Shown: positions 55,787 to 64,000, counted from the stretch's first letter. The stretch: DNA of 64,000 nt from Labrenzia sp. R4_2 (GCF_017743865.1 NZ_JAGHRJ010000006.1:268657-332656), one strand, 5' to 3'. Numbers and translations are program-made. Notes: generated from the sequence alone by a model not told the origin.

Positions 55787-56533
55787 TTACCGGTACCGGG
55801 CGTGGATACCTTCGTAGGTTCCGTCAGCTCGTATTTCCGCCAAGCCTTCATTGAATGCCTGTCTCAACTCTTCAGAGTCAGGGTGCTTTCGTGAAAAACA
55901 CAAGAAGTAGTCCCAGACAACGAAGGACCGGAAACCAAATTCATTGCGATAGCCAAGTTTCTTTTTGAGATGCTGACCGGCCGCCTGTCCGGTGTGAAAG
56001 TAGTCGACACGCCCCAGTTCAAGCATCTTGAAGCCGGCCGTATCCGTGGCGATGTTGACCAACTCTGCGCCTTGCCTCTCCATTTCCGCGTTTGGGGCGT
56101 ATTCAAGAACAGAGGCGACCCGCTGACCCCTAAGGTCTGCAATGCTCCGAATGTTTTCGACCGGATGCCCTGTCCGGTAGAAAACGCCATAGGCTTCCTG
56201 GCTGATAGGCGCGCTGAAGAGAAAGTGCTCGGCACGTTCAACGGTATGGGCGCAGGTCAGAAGGCCGGGATAGTTGCCAGCCTCGGTTTCGCTGACCGCT
56301 CGGGACCACGGGACATAAACAACCTCTGCCGTGATGCCTTTGCGCTTGAAGGCTTCAACGGCAACTTCATGGTCAAATCCGAGGCGGTCATCTTCGGGTT
56401 CTGCAATATCAAAGGGCGGGTAATCGGTCGCCAAGATGATCACAGACCCTGCCGGATGCCCAAGCGTCGGCAGTCCGATCGGCAATATACCGACCACCAA
56501 CAGCGCAACCCAGAGCCAGGACCGTATCGCCAC
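55787..56533 (-). CDS. Family 3 extracellular solute-binding protein
   Basis: A 248-residue protein. The GTG start is supported by GGAGG nine bases upstream and yields a signal peptide (hydrophobic WLWVALLVVGILPIGLPTLG). The mature part has the amino-acid-binding fold: ILATDYPPFDI, FDHEVAVEAF, IADLRGQRVAS and the C-terminal FNEGLAEIRADGTYEGI. No permease or ATPase follows, so it is an orphan binding protein that may act as a sensor or with a distant transporter. Several such orphans exist in marine Rhizobiales. Confidence 0.85.
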   Translation of the reverse strand: MAIRSWLWVALLVVGILPIGLPTLGHPAGSVIILATDYPPFDIAEPEDDRLGFDHEVAVEAFKRKGITAEVVYVPWSRAVSETEAGNYPGLLTCAHTVERAEHFLFSAPISQEAYGVFYRTGHPVENIRSIADLRGQRVASVLEYAPNAEMERQGAELVNIATDTAGFKMLELGRVDYFHTGQAAGQHLKKKLGYRNEFGFRSFVVWDYFLCFSRKHPDSEELRQAFNEGLAEIRADGTYEGIHARYR

Positions 56534-56668
56534 CGGAAACGACCTCCGTGAAACATCGGAACGAGGCCGTATGGGACCACACAAACATATAATTTTTTAT
56601 TGGCAGTTTTTTTTAATCTGCACCCTTCTCAAGCCGACAGCTCGCGAAGACCGTTGCCCGGTGGGCAT

Positions 56669-57265
56669 TTACAGCATCAGAGCCCAGACAGTTGCGGCGA
56701 GCATCGTGAGCGCCATCGCAACTGTGATGGAGCGCATCAAACGGCCTTCGCCGATAAGAGCCAGAATAGATACACCGACCAGCGCCCAAAGCGAATGAAA
56801 GACCATTCCGCCCAAGAGGAAACCGGTTGCCAGAATGGCGGCGTTGGCATGCAAGTCCAGACCGTTTCCCGCAAAGAAAGTCGAGAACGCGACGAGGCTC
56901 ATGGCCCATGTCTTCGGGCTTAGCGGGTGGATCAACAACCCCTCCCAAAAAGTCAAAAGGGTGGCTTCACCCTTGGGCCGGATGGTCAGCGAAATAATCC
57001 GCCAGGCCAGAAAGGCCATATAAGTCAGGCTCAAAGCCTTGAATACCGATACGATGATCCCGCCCTGCGCCATGATGTGACCAAGCCCGTAGGCTACTGC
57101 CAGGTTTAAAGGCAGCGAGCCGATCTGTGAGGCAATGATGACCGGAAATGCCGTCCGGTACCCGGAACTCGCTCCTATCGCGAGGAAAGCCAGGTTTCCG
57201 GGGCCTGGGGTGCCGGTCATGATGATCACAAAGACCGCGAAGGCCATCAGGGTGGCGGTGTCCAT
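56669..57265 (-). CDS. LysE-family amino acid exporter
   Basis: A 198-residue membrane protein with about six helices and the RhtB/LysE N-terminal signature (VIIMTGTPGPGNLAFLA). The start is at MDTATLMAF, which matches family length; the frame is open 40 codons upstream into the divergent promoter. It faces a MocR regulator, which suggests that it exports an amino acid or amine detected by that PLP-binding protein. Confidence 0.9.
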   Translation of the reverse strand: MDTATLMAFAVFVIIMTGTPGPGNLAFLAIGASSGYRTAFPVIIASQIGSLPLNLAVAYGLGHIMAQGGIIVSVFKALSLTYMAFLAWRIISLTIRPKGEATLLTFWEGLLIHPLSPKTWAMSLVAFSTFFAGNGLDLHANAAILATGFLLGGMVFHSLWALVGVSILALIGEGRLMRSITVAMALTMLAATVWALML

Positions 57266-57286
57266 TTCGGGAGCCTCATGCAATTT

Positions 57287-57357
57287 CGATACAATCGATA
57301 CAAAAGCGTATGGACAATCTCTGTATTGAAATATTGTATCGGTCAATGATATCATTG
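57287..57357. promoter_or_regulatory. MocR-type operator: CGATACAA repeats plus 14-bp palindrome
   Basis: Two direct CGATACAA copies (57287-57294, 57296-57303) and one inverted TTGTATCG (57334-57341) lie between the divergent lysE-like and MocR genes. A perfect palindrome, CAATGATATCATTG (57344-57357), follows just before the MocR ATG. Direct repeats like these are typical of MocR/PdxR operators. Confidence 0.65.
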
Positions 57358-57362
57358 TTCTC

Positions 57363-58772
57363 ATGACAATGTGGGTTCCGAACATCGAGGCGGCTTCCGG
57401 GCCGATTTATCTTGCGATCGCAGATGCGCTGGAAGCGGACATTCTCGCCGGCAGTCTCGCCCAGGGCGACCGGCTGCCGCCGCAGCGGGAGCTCGCTTAT
57501 CAGCTCGGCATAACGCTTGGTACGGTAACCCGGGCCTATGCTGAGGCGGAGCGCCGGCGTCTGGTTAAAGGGGAAACGGGGCGGGGAACTTATGTTGCAC
57601 CCGAAAGCCAGAAGGTTTCTCCCCTGATCCCGAAGGAAGGGGAGCCAGAGACGTGTGATCTGGCACGAAACTTTGCCTATCCGTTTCTCAATCCCAGTCT
57701 CTCCGATGGGTTGGTTCGCATGGCCAAAACGGTTGGAATTGAGCGCCTCAACGGATTTGTGCCCTCCGAAGGATTGAAGGCCCATAGGGAAACAGGCGTT
57801 CTGGTGTTCAAGGACTACGGACTGGATGCGGATCCGGACCGGGTCGCGGTCACTTGCGGCGCACAGCACGGCATTCAGGTCACCTGCCAGGCCCTTTTTC
57901 TACCCGGCGATGCCGTGGCGGTGGACCAGTTTACGTACCCCTCGATCTTCAGTTCGCTCGCCGCGCAAGGGCTGAAGGCTGTGCCGGTTCCGGCGCTCAT
58001 CGGCGATGATGGAGGGCTGGGCGCTATGGATCCGGATGCACTGGCTCAAGCGGTTCGGATGCATCACGTGAAGGGCGTTTTTCTGATGCCCAACATGCAA
58101 AACCCGACCACCCACACCATGTCGATGGTCGAGCGCACACGGCTTGTTGAGGTTGCCCGTCAGTTTGACCTCAAGATCATTGAAGACGATCCCTATACGC
58201 CGTTTCTCACCGACCCTTTGCCGGCATTCGGCGCTCTTGCGCCAGAGCGGACGGCCTCGATCGCCAGTATCTCAAAGGTGTGTTCGCCCGGCAGCCGGAT
58301 CGGCTTTGTTCATGTTCCGGCGCCCTTTGAAGACACAATCCGCAACAAAATCGGCGAAAGCACATGGATGGCATCGCCGATCACTGCGGAGCTTATTTCC
58401 GGTTGGGTCCGTGAGGGGCATCTCAGCAAGGCGCTCCGGGTCAAGCGGCGCGCTAACAGTGTGAGATTTGACCGCGCCAAGAAGATTTTGGAGCCGTACT
58501 TTCTGCAAAGCGGCAGCCACAAGGTGTTTGGATGGCTTGCCTTGCCGCAAGACGTTGATCCGGATGCGCTACAGGCGGCCTTGTCTCATCAGGGCATCTC
58601 GGTGCTGTCCTCAAGATACTTTCAGGCAAAAGGGCAAAAACCGGCAGCCTATATCCGGCTTACCTTTGGATCTGAAGAAAACGAAGACCGCTTCGATTGG
58701 GCGCTGGAGCGCATAAAGACCACCATCTCAACCTTTGCGGAGCCACCGGATTTAACCCGCCCTGTCGGGTAG
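57363..58772 (+). CDS. MocR family regulator (GntR helix-turn-helix + aminotransferase domain)
   Basis: A 469-residue chimera: GntR winged helix (IADALEADILAGSLAQGDRL, then PPQRELAYQLGITLGTVTRAYA) and a class I aminotransferase-like domain with PLP-Lys in SIASISKVCSPGSRIGF and the phosphate cup around TCGAQHGIQVTCQ. Such proteins sense an amino-acid/PLP adduct and act as activators or repressors, often of a divergent neighbour, here the LysE exporter. Confidence 0.92.
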   Translation: MTMWVPNIEAASGPIYLAIADALEADILAGSLAQGDRLPPQRELAYQLGITLGTVTRAYAEAERRRLVKGETGRGTYVAPESQKVSPLIPKEGEPETCDLARNFAYPFLNPSLSDGLVRMAKTVGIERLNGFVPSEGLKAHRETGVLVFKDYGLDADPDRVAVTCGAQHGIQVTCQALFLPGDAVAVDQFTYPSIFSSLAAQGLKAVPVPALIGDDGGLGAMDPDALAQAVRMHHVKGVFLMPNMQNPTTHTMSMVERTRLVEVARQFDLKIIEDDPYTPFLTDPLPAFGALAPERTASIASISKVCSPGSRIGFVHVPAPFEDTIRNKIGESTWMASPITAELISGWVREGHLSKALRVKRRANSVRFDRAKKILEPYFLQSGSHKVFGWLALPQDVDPDALQAALSHQGISVLSSRYFQAKGQKPAAYIRLTFGSEENEDRFDWALERIKTTISTFAEPPDLTRPVG

Positions 58773-58893
58773 GCAGCTCCGGTTTCATGTGGGCATCATC
58801 GACTGTTTTTTGACAAGCTGTCCGTTCCAAACCATAAGCGGGCAAACGCAGCGTCAGAAAAACACCGTTGCAGCACTTCCGCGATAGGACTTC

Positions 58894-59673
58894 ATGGTGC
58901 TTTGGCCCCGCAAAAGAAAAGACAAAGAACAGACCGGCGGCTGCAATCCGGACATCACGCCCTATGCACGGCTTGAAAAAGCCGGTCTCACCCTGGGCAC
59001 CCGGAAGGTCCTGTCAGGCCTGAGCCTGGATTTGGAAGAGCCCCGGATCGGCGTGATCGGACTGAACGGATCTGGGAAAAGCAGCTTCGCACGCCTCTTG
59101 AACGGTCTTCATCTCGCTGATGAAGGCTGCGTCACTCTCTTTGGTGCAGATGCGGCTTCCGTTCGATCCGAATTGCCGCGCCATGTCGGTTTTGTTTTCC
59201 AGAACCCGGATCACCAGGCAATTTTTCCGACGGTGGAAGAAGAAATCGCCTTTGGCTTGACACAGCTGGGCGCCTCGAAAGACGAAAGCCGTACCAAAGC
59301 CTTGGAGTTTCTGGACCTTCATGGTTGCGGCGACCTGGCCGCTAAACCTTTTGCTGAATTGTCGGGAGGGCAGAAGCAACTAGTCTGCATTCTGGCAGTT
59401 CTGGTGATGAGACCGGCTGTCTTGGTTTTGGATGAGCCGATGACGAGCCTGGATGCGCTGGCATCCCGGCTGATATTCAACAAGCTCATGTCGCTGCCGC
59501 AACGGATCGTCATGGTCAGTCACGATTTGAGTCTGCTGACCGGGTTCGACCGGGTGCTGTGGTTGGAGGAAGGGCAGTTGCGTATGGACGGACCGGCAGC
59601 AAAGGTGATTGCAGCCTATCGGGACGACATTGAGCGCCGGTCTGGAACCGTCATGGAAGCAGCTGCGATATGA
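58894..59673 (+). CDS. bioM: Biotin ECF transporter ATPase
   Basis: ATP-binding subunit of the BioMNY energy-coupling factor transporter. Walker A GLNGSGKSSFARLL, Q-loop FQNPDHQ, signature LSGGQKQLVC and Walker B VLVLDEPMTSLD are complete. It has a ~30-residue N-terminal extension beyond the usual ~230 residues. Its stop overlaps the start of bioN by four bases. Confidence 0.93.
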   Translation: MVLWPRKRKDKEQTGGCNPDITPYARLEKAGLTLGTRKVLSGLSLDLEEPRIGVIGLNGSGKSSFARLLNGLHLADEGCVTLFGADAASVRSELPRHVGFVFQNPDHQAIFPTVEEEIAFGLTQLGASKDESRTKALEFLDLHGCGDLAAKPFAELSGGQKQLVCILAVLVMRPAVLVLDEPMTSLDALASRLIFNKLMSLPQRIVMVSHDLSLLTGFDRVLWLEEGQLRMDGPAAKVIAAYRDDIERRSGTVMEAAAI

Positions 59674-60281
59674 TATCGGTCTACCTCTCGGGCGACAGCT
59701 GGGCGCATCGCCTTCCAGCAGGGGCCAAGCTGCTCGCAGTTGCGATCGGCAGCCTTTTGCTTTTCAGGACCGAAACGCTCTGGGTCTTTGTTGTTTGCTT
59801 GGCCCTGGTGCTTGCAGCCTATGTTTCTCTTGGCCGCGGAGCCGTTCAGCGCTTGCGGCTCCTGAAGGGATTGTCGATCTTTCTGGCAGCAATCCTGGCA
59901 CTGCATTGGATATCGGGAACCGTCATGGACGGTGTTATCGCAATCCTGCGCCTTTGTGTGATGGTCCTTGCCGCCAGCTTTGTCTCGATGACAACGCGAA
60001 TGGATGATATGCTAGCAGCCGTGATGCCGTTGTTCCGACCGTTGGAATGGGCTGGATTTTCAGCGCGCAAGTCCGCGCTGGGTGTCACACTCGTGTTGCG
60101 GTTTGCACCGCATTTGATGGAGATCTTCGCCGTCCTTCGGGAGGCATACCAGGCGCGCACGGGCAAAAAGTCGTCCTGGAGGCTGATTGCGCCCTTTGCG
60201 CTTCAGGCGCTTAAGATGTCGGACAATGTTGCCGAAGCTCTGGCGGCGCGCGGCGGCTCGCAAGGACTGACCCTGAAGTAA
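59670..60281 (+). CDS. bioN: Biotin ECF transporter transmembrane coupling subunit
   Basis: EcfT-type membrane protein, 203 residues, with about five helices. The C-terminal Ala-Arg-Gly motif (ALAARGGSQG), which docks in the ATPase, is intact. Starts by ATGA overlap with bioM. BioN supports high-affinity uptake with BioM and BioY. Confidence 0.93.
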   Translation: MISVYLSGDSWAHRLPAGAKLLAVAIGSLLLFRTETLWVFVVCLALVLAAYVSLGRGAVQRLRLLKGLSIFLAAILALHWISGTVMDGVIAILRLCVMVLAASFVSMTTRMDDMLAAVMPLFRPLEWAGFSARKSALGVTLVLRFAPHLMEIFAVLREAYQARTGKKSSWRLIAPFALQALKMSDNVAEALAARGGSQGLTLK

Positions 60282-60405
60282 TGGGCGCCTTTGACAACAT
60301 ACGACAAGGCCGGCTGACGGGTGACGCCGCAGCCATAGAGACAAACAATAGACTCGGGTCGGAAAACGTCCCAGAAAAAACGACGATAAAGAAGGATAGA
60401 CTCCC

Positions 60406-60960
60406 ATGACAGATCGTTCCCTTGTGCACGTTGCATTTTATGCAGCTCTCATCGCCGTCCTAGGTTTGCTGCCGCCAGTCGCAATTCCGGCGCTGGGCGG
60501 GGTTCCAATAACAGCGCAGACACTTGGTGTGATCCTGGCGGGCATCATGCTCGGACCGGTCCGCGGTAGCCTCGCCGTGCTTTTGTTCTTGTTCCTGGTC
60601 GCGCTCGGCGCACCGTTCCTTTCCGGCGGCCGAGGCGGTCTCGGCGTATTCGCCGGTCCATCTGTCGGTTTCCTGATTGGCTGGCCGGTTGGCGCTTTTG
60701 TCGCGGGTCTGATCATGCGCGCGACAACCAACGCCAGCGTCCTTGTTTCGGCGGCGGTTGCTGGCGCAGTTGGCGGAATTCTTGTCGTCTACGCTTTCGG
60801 GATTCCCGGCATTTCCTTCATGACAGGCCTGTCCCTGCCGAAAGCGGCCATGGGCAGCGCAGTCTACATTCCAGGTGACCTCATCAAGGTCGCAATCGCA
60901 GCGGTGATTGCCCAGACGATTGCGCGCGGCCTGCCGGGCGCTGTTCTGTCCCGGTCCTGA
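60406..60960 (+). CDS. bioY: Biotin-specific substrate-binding membrane protein
   Basis: S-component that binds biotin, 184 residues with six helices. BioY landmarks VPITAQTLGVILAGIMLG and FLFLVALGAPFLSGGRGGLG (conserved biotin loop) and C-terminal PGDLIKVAIAAVIA are present. A 125-base gap follows bioN. An acyl-CoA ligase and thiolase gene follow within 30 bases. Confidence 0.95.
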   Translation: MTDRSLVHVAFYAALIAVLGLLPPVAIPALGGVPITAQTLGVILAGIMLGPVRGSLAVLLFLFLVALGAPFLSGGRGGLGVFAGPSVGFLIGWPVGAFVAGLIMRATTNASVLVSAAVAGAVGGILVVYAFGIPGISFMTGLSLPKAAMGSAVYIPGDLIKVAIAAVIAQTIARGLPGAVLSRS

Positions 60961-60987
60961 TCCGGTCGAAGCAGGATCTCACGCCGC

Positions 60988-62448
60988 ATGGGCTACATCG
61001 GCGAACACCTGGAAAAAAAAGCGCGGGCCAGCAAGGCCGGACCCGCGCTGCAAACTGGCGGGTGCGTCCTCTCATGGGAAGAGTTCCTGTCATCTGTTCA
61101 GGAAAGAGAGCAGCACCTTCGGGATAACTCTCCCGAAGGTGCCCAGATTGCGCTCTTGTTGGCCGACTCCACTGACATCCTCGTCAGCTTCTTTACTTGC
61201 GCACGCTCAGGCCGCACTGCCCTCGTCATGGACCCTTCCTGGCCGCAGCATCAGATAGAAACCGTGCTCAAGGCCGTGCAGCCGGCTTTGTGTCTCGACG
61301 ACGACCAACTCGCTCAATTTATGGCGTCTCGAAACGATGAATGCGACACGCGCCCAAGCGATCCGCCTTTGGAAACCGCTGAGTTTTATGCCGGGTTCAC
61401 ATCTGGCTCGACGGGCATGCCAAAAGGCTTTGTGCGGTCTCATCGGTCCTGGCTGGAAAGTTTTCGTTTAAGTGAACCGGATTTTGAAGACCTCGAGCCA
61501 ACCCGGATCATTATCCTCGGGGGGCTGAGCCATTCGCTGCACCTATATGGGGCGGTTCATGGTCTTCACCGCGGGACGCCCGTCACCGTCTTGTCCCGGT
61601 TCGAGCCGCGTGCGGTGTTGGAAGTTCTTCAGGCGGAGGCGGGAAATGCCGCGCTCTATGCAACGCCGACCCAATTGCAATTGATCGCCGAGGCGGCCCG
61701 GCGCAGCGGTTCTCCCAAGGCCTTGCGTCTTGTGTTCTCCAGTGGCGCCAAATGGCCGGACGGGGCGAAATCCGCCTTCGCCGAAGTCTTCCCGAAGGCC
61801 CGCCTTGTGGAATTCTATGGCGCGTCAGAAACAAGTTTCATCAGTTTTGCCCGATCGGGTGACGGGACCCCGGCCGGGTCTGTTGGACGCCCGCCTACAG
61901 GCGTTTCAGTTGCCATCGGCAATCCGGATCAACAGCTGCCCTTAGGCACGCCGGGTCCGATCTGGGTGAAAAGCCCACTTCTCTTCAATCGGTATATATG
62001 TGGCCGGTCACTGGAAACGGTTTGGCAGGCGGACTGGCTGACCTTCGGGGATCATGGATATGTCGATGATGCGGGATACCTGTTTGTGACTGGCCGCCAG
62101 AACCGGATGGTGATCACGTCGGGCTTGAATGTTTATCCGGAGGAAATCGAAACCGTTCTCATGAGCCATCCTGCGGTTAAGGCCGCCGCGGTTTTTGGGA
62201 TTCCTGACGCTCTGCGCGGTGAGCGCCTGGAAGCTGTGATCGAGCTCCGCCTTGAGCTTGAAGATCCGGCGCAGACCCTTTCGGACCACTGCCGGAGATT
62301 TGCCGGGCGGGGCAAATGCCCAAAACGGTTTCATATGAAGGACAAGTTTCCTTTGACGGCTGGCGGCAAACCGGACCTGCAGGCGTTGAAACGTGAGTAT
62401 GGCGTGAGCGCAGCCCCTGTTCCGGTGCTGGAAGGTGAGAATTCATGA
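60988..62448 (+). CDS. AMP-forming acyl-CoA ligase, YhfT-like
   Basis: Class I adenylate-forming enzyme, 486 residues. The ATP-binding FTSGSTGMPKGFVRSHR, YGASET, FGDHGYVDDAGYLFVTGRQN and the C-terminal catalytic Lys in LTAGGKPDLQALK are all there, so it looks active. The short length and position after bioY match Bacillus YhfT, a member of the BirA-controlled BioY-YhfT-YhfS set. The carboxylic acid it activates is unknown; pimelate-like or biotin-related acids are candidates. It overlaps the thiolase by four bases. Confidence 0.85.
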   Translation: MGYIGEHLEKKARASKAGPALQTGGCVLSWEEFLSSVQEREQHLRDNSPEGAQIALLLADSTDILVSFFTCARSGRTALVMDPSWPQHQIETVLKAVQPALCLDDDQLAQFMASRNDECDTRPSDPPLETAEFYAGFTSGSTGMPKGFVRSHRSWLESFRLSEPDFEDLEPTRIIILGGLSHSLHLYGAVHGLHRGTPVTVLSRFEPRAVLEVLQAEAGNAALYATPTQLQLIAEAARRSGSPKALRLVFSSGAKWPDGAKSAFAEVFPKARLVEFYGASETSFISFARSGDGTPAGSVGRPPTGVSVAIGNPDQQLPLGTPGPIWVKSPLLFNRYICGRSLETVWQADWLTFGDHGYVDDAGYLFVTGRQNRMVITSGLNVYPEEIETVLMSHPAVKAAAVFGIPDALRGERLEAVIELRLELEDPAQTLSDHCRRFAGRGKCPKRFHMKDKFPLTAGGKPDLQALKREYGVSAAPVPVLEGENS

Positions 62449-63599
62449 CGCGCCGCGCTGTCATCGCAGCAGCCCGGCGGACTCCGGTGGCCCCACGCGG
62501 CGGCGGGCTGAAAGACCTCCAGGCCGACGAACTGGCGGCACCTGTCTTCTCCAAACTACTGGACGATGCGAGTGTCCCGGGCGGCATGGTCGACCATGTG
62601 CTTTTGGGAAACGCGCTTTATGCAGGCGGGAACCCGGCGCGGATGGCGGCGCTGCGGGCCGGTCTCCCGCCAACCGTTCCGGCAATCACGACAGATACAC
62701 AGTGTTGCTCAGGTCTGGATGCCATCATACAAGGAGTGCGGCTGATCGAGGCTGGCGCGGCGCGTTGCGTGATTGCCGGAGGAGCAGAAAGCTACAGCCG
62801 TGCACCAGTTCGCATGCATCGGCCAAAGGCGATGGGCCAGGAGCCCGTCGTTTACACCAGACCGGCTTTCGCACCGCCGCCTTTTGATGACCCGGATCTC
62901 AGTGAAGCTGCAGCCCGTCTTGCTGCACGTCTTGAGATCGGCCGCGAGGATCAGGCGGCGTTTGCAGTTCACTCGCACGAAAAAGCTCGCGCAGCGAAGA
63001 CCTCAAAGAAACGTGTCCTTTGTCCTGGGACCGATTTAGTGGATGACAGTTTTATACGGCCTCTGTCGTTCCGGGCGGCGATGCGGGCGCCAGTTCTTTA
63101 TGGAGACCGGGAAACAGGATTGTCGGCAGCGACAATTGCTTGCGAAGCGGACGGTGCCGCCGGGGTCATGATCATGTCCGAAGACTTGGCGCGCGAACGT
63201 GGCATAAGTGGACTAACGGTCATTAAAGCTGGCAGCATGGGCGGCGATCCTGCAGATCCAGCCTTGGTCCCGATCGAAATGGCAAGGCAGCTTTTAAAAC
63301 AAGCCACCTTTAACGTCGCAGATATAAACGTCGTCGAACTTCATGAGGCGTATGCGGTCCAGGCTATGGCTGCCGTGGACGCATTGGGCATACCTCATGA
63401 TATCTTCAATCCGCTTGGGGGTGGTTTGGCGCGCGGCCACCCGGTCGGGGCATCGGGTGCTGTGTTAATGGTACAGCTTTACGACCATTGGCATACGCAG
63501 CGGACGCGAGGGTATGCTGAAAACTACACGGCTATGGCCTTGATTGCGGCAGCCGGTGGCTTGGCCGCAGGTGTCATCGTTGAGGCTACTGAAGCCTAA
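62445..63599 (+). CDS. Thiolase family protein, YhfS-like
   Basis: A 384-residue thiolase fold with nucleophile Cys in DTQCCSGLDAI, and GGGLARGHPVGASGAV holding the second His. The C-terminal catalytic-cysteine region (usually CxG) is not obvious: the sequence reads AENYTAMALIAAAGGLAAG, where AAAGG replaces the common CIGGG. The NEAF loop is LHEAYA. So condensation chemistry may be altered. ATGA overlap with the ligase shows tight coupling. The role is probably to make or break an acyl chain linked to biotin or pimelate. Confidence 0.85.
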   Translation: MTRRAVIAAARRTPVAPRGGGLKDLQADELAAPVFSKLLDDASVPGGMVDHVLLGNALYAGGNPARMAALRAGLPPTVPAITTDTQCCSGLDAIIQGVRLIEAGAARCVIAGGAESYSRAPVRMHRPKAMGQEPVVYTRPAFAPPPFDDPDLSEAAARLAARLEIGREDQAAFAVHSHEKARAAKTSKKRVLCPGTDLVDDSFIRPLSFRAAMRAPVLYGDRETGLSAATIACEADGAAGVMIMSEDLARERGISGLTVIKAGSMGGDPADPALVPIEMARQLLKQATFNVADINVVELHEAYAVQAMAAVDALGIPHDIFNPLGGGLARGHPVGASGAVLMVQLYDHWHTQRTRGYAENYTAMALIAAAGGLAAGVIVEATEA

Positions 63600-63649
63600 G
63601 CTGGTAAAGCATTAACTATTTGTAATTTCGAACAAAACGGCATCCTTCG

Positions 63650-63719
63650 AAACTTTTTTCAGCTTTTTTGATTTTTTTCGAAATCGGCTGTTGACGGGCC
63701 CGGTCGACCTGCGTATAAC
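63650..63719 (+). promoter_or_regulatory. Strong rRNA-type promoter with UP-element-like A/T tract
   Basis: -35 TTGACG (63691-63696) and -10 TATAAC (63714-63719) with a 17-base spacer. T-rich runs at ~63652-63680 resemble an UP element. The GC-rich stretch around the start (about 63726) is typical of stringent rrn promoters. Confidence 0.85.
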
Positions 63720-63725
63720 CCGGTT

Positions 63726-64000
63726 CATCGACGGCGGCAACGTCGCTGGCGACAGGGCGCTGCGCTCTAAATTCCGGAAAACTGGTCGATTGTGGCTGGA
63801 TCGCAAGGTTCGGTGATTGGTTGGTTTTTGCGAGTTTACGAGATGTAGGCCTGATGAGGATTTTGGTTCTCATGTTCATTGACAATTTGATATTTGAAGG
63901 AAGGGAAGCGTAGGCGGCGTTGGTCTTGCGATGCTTGGGTTCTTATGGGCTTGAGTGTTTTAAGAGTTACGCAGGTACGCTGATCTTTCAGACAAGGAAG
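63726..64000 (+). other. Probable rRNA operon leader (partial)
   Basis: Non-coding leader after the promoter. It contains TGTTCATTGACAAT followed by GAAGGAAGGGAAGCGTAGGC, close to the sequence found upstream of 16S rRNA in Rhizobiales (TTGACAT, GAAGGGAAACGTGGAC). The 16S gene itself is not reached, so the window probably ends a short distance before it. Confidence 0.75.

Noticed and set aside
58773..58893. Possible BioR box (TTATMKATAA) upstream of bioM
   Set aside because: I do not see a match in this gap or in the bioN-bioY gap, so biotin regulation is not claimed.
1..64000. CRISPR arrays, insertion sequences, prophage genes or tRNA genes
   Set aside because: No regularly spaced repeats, transposase or integrase motifs, or cloverleaf sequences were recognised on either strand by reading.

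Overview
This window looks like chromosomal DNA of an alphaproteobacterium of the order Hyphomicrobiales (Rhizobiales), most likely a marine Stappiaceae type such as Roseibium/Labrenzia. The basis is gene order and family content: RegB/RegA, the hisB-DUF2628-hisH-DUF1330-hisA-hisF-hisE-coaA run, trpF-trpB-trpA-accD-folC, divergent hrcA/rph, OlsB, a CyaC-type cyclase, and many DUF families common in this group. GC content is moderately high by eye. The genus is an inference. I see no phage, transposon, CRISPR array or tRNA. The window is mainly core and metabolic genes, with a few unusual proteins.

Layout. 1-2.1 kb: redox two-component system RegB/RegA. 2.1-5.9 kb: a secreted protein with a VHL-like beta domain, and a Cache-type chemoreceptor. 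5.9-11.0 kb (minus strand): histidine operon ending in pantothenate kinase. 11.3-12.0 kb: pyrF. 12.1-14.7 kb: arginine catabolism (arginase, ornithine cyclodeaminase) divergent from an Lrp/AsnC regulator, with a dense TGATAA/TTATCA operator array. 14.8-15.7 kb: Ada-like DNA repair protein. 15.9-23.3 kb (minus strand): secreted unknown, folC, accD, trpA, trpB, trpF plus two tiny genes. 23.3-25.6 kb (minus strand): DUF2798, moeB, hrcA. 25.8-31.6 kb (plus strand): rph, rdgB, hemW, an intracellular PHB depolymerase with an added helix-hairpin-helix tail, DUF2852, and a YgjP-like metallopeptidase. 31.6-41.3 kb (minus strand): class A PBP, OlsB, a large hybrid histidine kinase, an IlvD/Edd-family dehydratase, and a protein shaped like a P1B-type ATPase that lacks most catalytic motifs. 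41.3-41.9 kb: AT-rich non-coding stretch. 41.9-50.2 kb (minus strand): peptide/opine-type ABC importer, ArgE-like M20 deacetylase, CyaC-like heme/[2Fe-2S] adenylate cyclase. 50.4-51.3 kb: ArsC/YffB protein and an M15 lipoprotein. 51.4-55.4 kb: class III aminotransferase, BKACE and PurU cluster next to a LysR gene whose start lies in a perfect inverted repeat. 55.4-58.8 kb: small DUF1127-like gene, family-3 binding protein, LysE exporter divergent from a MocR regulator. 58.9-63.6 kb: bioMNY biotin ECF transporter followed by an acyl-CoA ligase and a thiolase. 63.6-64.0 kb: strong rRNA-type promoter and leader; 16S rRNA probably begins just past the window.

The most interesting items are the pseudo-P-type ATPase, the bioMNY-ligase-thiolase locus (which mirrors the Bacillus BioY-YhfT-YhfS set), the aminotransferase-BKACE-PurU cluster, the VHL-like secreted protein, the PHB depolymerase fusion, and several perfect inverted repeats that look like operators or RNA switches.
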